Below, one piece after another: positions 57,633 to 64,000 of a stretch of DNA of 64,000 bases. The stretch comes from Undaria pinnatifida (Eukaryota > Sar > Phaeophyceae > Laminariales > Alariaceae). Within the stretch, counting starts at the first letter, position 1. The number at the start of each line of letters is the position of its first letter. The notes beneath the pieces are model-generated. The model did not search any database, was not told where the DNA came from, and worked only from the letters and a program-made list of their open reading frames with translations. A program made the position numbers and the translations under genes. Location: NCBI GenBank assembly GCA_012845835.1, contig JABAKD010000012.1, positions 1,884,620 to 1,948,619 of the forward strand, given 5' to 3'.

Positions 57633-59055
57633 GCGGGGTTGCACTTTCATCTCACCCAACATCATGTATTTTTGTGTAGTATGTATATAATCTCCGCCCC
57701 CTCCCCTCACCGGTTGTGTACAACTTGCAGGATATACTTGATACACGGATGCCTTTTCTTCCACTGTGCACAGCTGTCATATTTTGTCTGCCTCAAAAAC
57801 GGGTTTTATAATGTTTCCGCGCACATCACCCTGTTTACCCTGGTAAAAGCTGCGTTGTAAATCCAAGGGGAGCCGCCGACCTATATCCTTAATGAGGACA
57901 AGCACCCAGTAATACGTGCGATCGGAATATGACACACAGCTTGCAAAGGTGAGTTTCGACGAAATATGCGATTTCACAGCTGATGAAGTGCATTTTTTGT
58001 TTTTATAACATACAATAACCTGTCATGCTGTTGATAATACGCAGGATGTTTCGTGCACACCTGTCTGCATGATCGTCTCATCGTCTCCCAACCTGTGCCA
58101 ACCGAAGTAACAACATACATACCTCTACATATGTATGCCTAACGAAGTATCGTAGTAGTCGTATTATCTTATGCGATATCCAGAAAGCACTCCTCGTACT
58201 CGTATAGCAGCGCCGGTGAACTTGCACGCACGTGCCAGGCTATTCGGATCTGCGCACGTAAAAACAGAACCAAAAACGCACCGCTGTTGCCTTGGAAACC
58301 CACACGTAGTTCAAACAGCAGCACACAGCAAACACAGCACACAGCACACAGCGCTCTACCAGGTAGAAATGCGGCATGGAGCCTGCCGCCACCGTGACCC
58401 GTGATATATCCAATAACCCCCTTACCCCACGCCCCTTCCTTCCTCACCACCCGCACGATCGCCTAGACCTAGCACGATGCGTGAAGTAAGTTCCTACGGG
58501 ACCTGCATTTTTGCGACCTAAAGCTGCTAGAACCCCCCCTTTCTCCCCCCTTTTTCGACCCCCCCTCCCCCTCTCCTCACCGGTTGTACGATTTTCAGGA
58601 TATACATGATAAACTGATATCAGATGCGTTCCTCCCACAACCGTCACATTTGTTCCCTTCAAGGGTTTATAGCTGCCGCACAGATTAAGTTACCCCCCCT
58701 CTACTACCCCCACGCCTTGAACAATGTCCGCCCTCCCTTAACCGGTTGTACGGCTTACTGAATATACTAGATGAGCTGGTGCCTTTCCTTCCACAGTTGT
58801 CACATTTTGCCCCTCAGAAACGGGTTTTATAGTTTCCGCGCACAGATTGATTAACATCACCCTGTTGACCCTGGTACAAGCTACACTGTAGTTCCAAGCG
58901 GAGTCGCCGACATATATCCTTAATGAGGACACACACCCAGTAATACGTGCGATCGGAGTATGACACACACAGTTTGCAAAGACGAGTTTCGACGAAATAC
59001 GAACGCGATTTCACAGCTAGCTGGAGTGTAATTTTGTTTTTACAACATACAATAA
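57633..59055 (+). repeat. Family A copies (57708-58012 and 58140-59050)
   Basis: The first is the conserved 3' module only. The second is the longest good match to 200-1265: GCGATA(T/G)CCAGAAAGCACT, CGCACGATCGCCTAGACCTA, C-rich runs (58530-58570, 58695-58715), TTTATAGCTGC, then the 3' module. 58300-58360 holds a CACAGCA/CACAGCG repeat. Both are followed by ACAACATACAATAACCT and a shared stretch (58010-58180 and 59045-59225) containing GTGCGCAGGATGTTTCGTGC-like sequence, which extends the element beyond the module seen elsewhere. Confidence 0.65.
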
Positions 59056-59225
59056 CCTATTAGTATCATGCTGTTCATAGTGCGCAGGATGTTTCGTGCA
59101 CACCGCCTGCATGATCGTCTCCCAACCTGTGCTAACCGAATTAACACATGCCTCTACATATATATGCCTAACGAAGCATCGCGCAATAATAATATTATCT
59201 TGTGCGATAACCAGAAGGCACTTTC

Positions 59226-59762
59226 GTATAGATGGCATCAAACTCGTACGTGGTAGCTATCCGTTCGGTCATTTTTAGTCGCAATGGTATATGTTGTACC
59301 GGTCGCCCCGGTATGGTATCAGGATATCGTCGAGCCTGGTATAGGTCAGTTTCGTGAGTTGGAATCCCCCCGCGAGTGCATACACGCACAAATTCGTGGT
59401 GACTTTTTCTTGTGCTCAATTTGACTTGCGGAAAGCGCGAGAGCGTGAGGCGTGGAGGGGGTCGTCTCATTAACAGCAGCTATCGGGCCTGGCCAGCCGA
59501 GGGCCGCATTGACACATGACATACACATGTTCACTTTCCGATCAGCGCCTTCGTGCAAACTCATTATTTTTTGCTAAGGTATAAGCTTCACGATGTGAGC
59601 GCACAGCCACGTTTTCCCTCATATATTACGCGGCGCCGTCAACACCATATATCATTTGTTTTTTGTCTTCGAGTGAGATGCAGATCCGCTCTCGCGAGCA
59701 TGTCGAGGAAAGTCGGCAAGAGTGAGAACGGGGGGGCGTAGCGCGGCTCCATTCAATATCAG
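59226..59762. other. Gap; relics shared with 61590-61660
   Basis: TTGTGCTCAATTTGACTTGC..GAAAGCGCGAGAGCGTGA matches, inverted, 61600-61650 (CACACTCTCGCGCTTTCCGG..CAATTTGTGCACAAGAG). No gene supported. Confidence 0.4.
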
Positions 59763-60014
59763 ACGCGTGCTACGATCGAGATGATGACGCACACCACGTT
59801 TTTTTTTTTTGAGGTTTCCTCAATTTGGGAGCTTAAGCCCTCTCCCAAAAACTGATTCGGAGCAAAACGAAACTGCTACCGGATGAAAACTCCCATGGCC
59901 TAGGTATACAACGAGAAGATTAACGCAAAAAAGAAAATGGCGTATTTCCGACGATTTTCGTCGTTCAGAAAAAAAAAACAGACGAAAAGTGCAACATCTA
60001 TCGTAGCATGCGTG
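59763..60014. mobile_element. MITE, ACGATAGAGGT family, best-preserved ends
   Basis: ACGCGTGCTACGATCGAGAT on the left and ATCTATCGTAGCATGCGT on the right form an inverted pair of ~18 bp. Internal CTCCCATGGCCTAGGTATAC core. Opposite internal orientation to the array copies. Confidence 0.75.
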
Positions 60015-61015
60015 ATGCGCATCATGTCAGCTACTACCGTAGTGCTGTAGCGTTGTTCATCGCACGGGATTGGTTTCTATCATCATCAACGCGCTTGCCA
60101 TCTGCCCCGGTATTCAACCCTGGGTTGGTCTTGCTCGCCGAGGCCAAGGTCCGATGGGCCACCACGCCCCAACGGTGGCGTAAAGTACCAGCCCCAAACT
60201 TCAGTTTGTGAAGAAGTCAACCTAATTACCTTACACGCGGAACTCACGTGGTATACGTCGGTACAGCCCTTGGCTTGCGCTTGTTGGTACTGCCTACGGT
60301 CATACGGTGTGGCCAACTTAAATGATCCTCAACGACATGCGGGGAAGTCACGAGTGAGTTGCGATGCACCCGTACTCCCTGCACTTCCGTGCAAATGCCC
60401 AAGTCTACCTACAACCGCATCGCAGTGTCACGTTGAACACTTGCACACGCTCAGGACAGACCAATATCTAGATAGTATAGACCATATCTAGATCGTCTAT
60501 ATCCTACGTGGGTAGGGTATGATACGGTACGGTGGATGTGCAGCAGATTCTAACAATTTTCTGAGCTCGTTACATGAGAAGCTAGCTCAAAATATCACCC
60601 GAAATATGACTTTGAAGGCATTCGCTCGCGCGTTCGGGTCAAAACTGTCATGCGCCAGTCCTGCAACACCCATACCGGTAATAATATCAGAACAACCGGT
60701 AGGTTTTCGCTTCAGGAGCTCAACCGGCCAGAAATGCTCGTTTGGCCCAAACATTGATGCACCCTCACCGGCGTGGTATGGAACTACTCCGAACTATAGT
60801 CTATACACTATATGCGTCATCTGCGAGGTACAGATCCAACCCAGGAACATGTGGTAGGCGATTGAGATTATCCGGCCCTCACCCTGCAACATAGTCCATC
60901 GCCCATGCAGATCACATAGGTACGGAATCTGCCTGTCCCTGAAAGACGTGTTATATCACACATCATCAATAGCGGTCGGATCTGCGGTGTTCACGAAACG
61001 GTTTTATGTCGGCAG
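60015..61015. other. Gap; diverged repeat at 60533-60730
   Basis: Partner of 46395-46680. The 112-codon frame at 60519-60857 covers this repeat and is not conserved in the partner, so it is not called as a gene. Confidence 0.4.
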
Positions 61016-61239
61016 GTTTCTTCTGCGTGATGGCCGGCGCGGTCGGACTGTGGGCCATTTTCCTGCGAAGCAAGCAAGCCGTTCGGTTGTACATGCTGTC
61101 GTGGCCGGCGAAGTTGGCGCTGGGGGTGTTGTCGGCGCTGAACATGCGATCGTTGCAAATTAAGTACGACGTGGCGAGAGGTCCAACCGCTGCAATCGCC
61201 TGGCTTCTAAACTTGGTCTTCAATCTCTACTTCTTCAAG
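61016..61239 (+). CDS. Candidate exon c of the same gene
   Basis: Acceptor ATGTCGGCAG|GTTTC and donor TTCAAG|GTGATG. Phase 1 in, phase 0 out. Two strongly hydrophobic helices (GFFCVMAGAVGLWAIFL near the start, ..AAIAWLLNLVFNLYFF at the end) flank a basic, amphipathic region with ..SWPAKLALGVLSALNMRSLQ. An integral membrane protein is likely if real. It is GC-richer than its flanks. The intron from exon b would be ~4 kb, containing MITEs and family A copies. Confidence 0.4.
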
Positions 61240-63229
61240 GTGATGCGCGCTACGCTACCGCAGCGGTAACAATATGGTTCCCGTATTTTACGGACATCTC
61301 AACTAAAGAGCTACCCAATTGCGTTAGACTCCCATGGCATTTTCTTAGTTCACCAGGTGCAGGCCTACCGGTATCTGCCGGTTTGTACATCAATGGTATG
61401 TCAACAATACTTGAAAGGTTGACTCTTGGATTAGTTTCATTCTGTATTGTTATTTTTTCACACACATCTACTTTCCAGCTTCTGGACAGACCGTGGTCAC
61501 AGATGTTGTCCCTCCTGCCCCCCAGTTCTTGCCTTCAATTGTTATCGCGCATAGGGTTCAGCAATCCGACTGCTCGTCGATTTTCCATGGAGTGTTGCTA
61601 GCTCACACTCTCGCGCTTTCCGGAAGTCAATTTGTGCACAAGAGAAAATGGAACTCCTCAAGTGAAACCCGCGGTAAAATGTTGGTGTATATCTACCTCA
61701 GCATACATACGTCTGTTATTTTGCTTACCCAGTTTTTCCTTCGTCCCATCCAGGCACATTCAATCGGTACCGTGTAGCGTATCGGCTGGGGAGTACTTGT
61801 CGAATATATTATGGTCGCTCGCGGCAAGGTCTACTATGTGTAACATGAGCTCTGTGGAGAGGATGGTAGATGGTACATGATGGTTTCTGTGTTTGGAGAT
61901 CATGATTTCGTTGGGATTTGAGACACGTTATTGTCCAAGCCGCGTGTGGTGGGTCTGTCACATACTCCTCTTCTTGCATTATGTACGAGACATCAGTTTT
62001 GAGACTTGATGCGTCGTCCACAGCTTCACTCTGCCCCGTGACGGATAAGGAAATGACCCGTCCATCCTCTCAAGCAAGCCGACCCCGTGCACGACTCATC
62101 CCATCATCCTGCCGTGTTGCATGTGCTCGTGCGTAGAGAATAACTCGGTCAATACTCCCGATCAATATTGCCATTTGTCGATGGTGAGGATTATAAACCA
62201 AGAGACATGTATCCGTTTTGGTCGAGCGCAGAGAGCGACAGCCTCTACCGGTGGGGTGTTCAACATCCCCAACACGTATTGGAAATTCCTGGAACACAAC
62301 CATAACCATCAGTCTCCGTCTATCTCTTTCGAACATACTCCTATCTGCTATTTGTGCGAGCATTCCGGCAGCAATTCATCATATCTACTGCTCGTGTAAG
62401 CTACCATGGCATATGTAACCACCCTGTCTGCACCATCCCCCCAAATAGTTCTAGTTTACTACATACGTAAACTACTAAACGGTTCGGTCTGAGGGCGGCA
62501 AGAGTTTTCGCTCTTTTGCCGATGTTCCTGCTCGTTACGTGCGGCTCCGGTTCACGCCGGTGAAACAAAGAGAGGCACGAAATGACGTACAGTTGTATTG
62601 ATGATTTTGTTGATAAGATGGCAACCTGCTTCAAGACGGGATCTCAGGCTTGACCGAATTAGATGAAGCAGTAACAACCTCTCTAGGTTCGTTCACACGG
62701 CTGGAGCAGCGTACTCATATCATGCATCGCAGGAAAGTTAGCTGTGTGATTGGCTGCTAGTGTGCGTTCGAAAAGCCTACTCGTGCCTGTGCCTGTGACA
62801 GTCGGGATCTCCCTTGAAAGCCGGTGTGTGCCAGCCCAGCATACCGACAACATTCAGGCCACCGGTGCTACTGGAAATAGGGTTTCTGTTTAGGTTTACT
62901 AAAACAGCTCAAATCGTGCCAATCGATTTTACCGGCACTACAGAGAGAAGTGAGTGGCACTATTAAACCGGCACCATCGGGAGCCCCTCACCGTATCTGC
63001 GTCCACTTGACGTGCTGTTGGCATTTCTACTGTTGTTGTCCACACCCCTTTGGACGAATTTGGCCTCTTCTCTCGCCCGTCTTCTTTTATGTGGATGCTT
63101 TTGGCAGGTGTCTTGGTCATACTACAAGTTAAGGGTACTCAACGAGGACGACGCCCGCATCCACACCACCAGTTCTTCATCGAATGCGGCTTACGGGGAG
63201 CAACCCTTTGTGGCATGAATACCTCCGTT
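61240..63229. other. Mostly unrecognised DNA, possible downstream exons
   Basis: A short phase-0 exon (GTGCAG|GCCTAC..AATG|GTATGT, about 61364-61396) and a block after TTTCCAG at about 61481 could extend the membrane-protein gene. Neither is secure. A tRNA-like TCGTTGGGATTTGA string lies at 61908. An open block with GGCAG|GTGTCTTGG at about 63109 encodes ..SWSYYKLRVLNEDDAR.. without clear partners. Confidence 0.25.
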
Positions 63230-63885
63230 TAAGCGGAGCACCGAAGTATGCCAAGTATCAGGCTTGGGGATAGCTTAGCTCAGAAGCTCTCCTCGCCATG
63301 AACTCTACAGTGTGTATGGGGCACTGAACTATGTCACAAATAGTAGTAGTACATAAATTCGAAGATAGATCCGTCGTCGAATATGGCGTAGGGGGGGGTA
63401 AGCAATGCACGCGTTGATTGCAGCCGTTGGATGGGACATTGGATATTTCCGCCGTGGTGCTTGACGAACTCGGGGAGATCCTGCCTTTCTGCAATTGTTT
63501 GTTGAATACCACGTGCGAAGAGGACCCCATGCTCGCCATGCCTGCCACCGTTTTCATGCGACGTTGCGTTAGGCTACAGCAGTATTTAAACAAAAAGTCG
63601 GGGATTACATAATAATAATAATAGCGCTTTTTCGAATATGGCATACGAGTAGTAACCCATGCTTGCCGTGAATACTATCGTCTACACTGGGCACTGAAAT
63701 GTGGCGCCGTAGTACTTGAAGAAACTGGGGGATAGCTCAGCCGTTCTTCCACGCATACCGCTTTCGAAGAGGGTCCCATGGTCGCCATCAACACCAAGCT
63801 TGAAATGTGGCGTAATTTTTGTGGTGGCTGGGCCATATAGGCGTCCTCACGGGAGTTTTCCAATTGGTGCGCTGGCATTCAAGTT
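63230..63885 (+). repeat. Diverged tandem repeats of about 120-240 bp
   Basis: Related blocks at 63250-63345, 63420-63545, 63660-63735 and 63735-63815 share (G/C)TCGCCATGAA/CC, GGGCACTGAA.T, GCCGT(G/A)GT(G/A)CTTGA(C/A)GAA and (C/A)GAAGAGG.(C/T)CCCATG. The second block is open across an acceptor-like GATTGCAG and reads AVVLDELGEILPFCNCLL.., while the later one is interrupted. The reverse strand shows parallel similarity (MA(S/T)MG(S/P)SS.. and SSSTTA). This may be a decayed exon array. Confidence 0.45.
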
Positions 63886-64000
63886 ATCACCTGAAGCGTA
63901 ACATGTAACCGTAGAGACCAATCGAGATTCAACCATCGTGGGTGTAAGAATAGTTCAGTCTTTCTGCGTTTTTGTGTCACCGAGTTGGGTCTATATATCG

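Noticed and set aside
60519-60857. 112-codon frame
   Set aside because: Lies in a dispersed repeat whose partner at 46.4 kb is not open.

Overview
The window looks like a repeat-dominated stretch of a eukaryotic nuclear genome. The best candidate coding sequences are split by GT-AG introns. There are no operons or ribosome-binding sites, long trinucleotide microsatellites are frequent, and most of the DNA belongs to transposable elements or tandem repeats. No rRNA or canonical tRNA gene was found. A photosynthetic stramenopile such as a brown alga is a guess from gene structure, the LINE reverse-transcriptase type and the intron-bearing pogo-like transposase. No marker gene settles it.

Layout. 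1-9.1 kb: C-rich/G-rich composite repeats in both orientations (here family A), a decayed LINE with a MITE inserted in it, and a 3.5-4.6 kb dispersed repeat (family B). 9.1-11.4 kb: microsatellites and relics. 11.38-14.33 kb: a tandem repeat of about 575 bp in three units; the middle unit is split by an ABAB array of 288-bp tRNA-like monomers. 14.64-16.08 kb: a non-autonomous Mutator-like element with 181-bp inverted repeats and a 9-bp target duplication. 16.18-20.82 kb: a structurally complete pogo/Tigger-type transposon with 27-bp inverted repeats, TA duplication, subterminal motif arrays and a three-exon DDD transposase carrying one frameshift. 20.8-23.1 kb: exons of an unrecognised cysteine-containing protein. 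23.97-24.37 kb: a TAA microsatellite of about 400 bp.

24.85-41.66 kb: three almost identical head-to-tail copies of a 5.6-kb unit. Each holds a fold-back element, a MITE, a family A fragment and a hairpin-rich segment. 41.7-45.7 kb: more family A sequence, a MITE and a second dead LINE. 45.7-53.6 kb: low-copy DNA with little recognisable content. 53.6-61.3 kb: exon-like blocks with compatible splice phases that may form one membrane-protein gene, interleaved with MITEs and family A copies. 61.3-64 kb: weak tRNA-like and diverged tandem sequence.

How the pieces relate. The pogo-like transposase would act on the TIRs and subterminal arrays of its own element; its reading frame is broken in this copy. 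The MULE-like element, the MITEs and the fold-back elements encode nothing and would need enzymes supplied elsewhere. The LINEs are dead. Host coding content is sparse and should be treated as hypothesis until RNA evidence exists.
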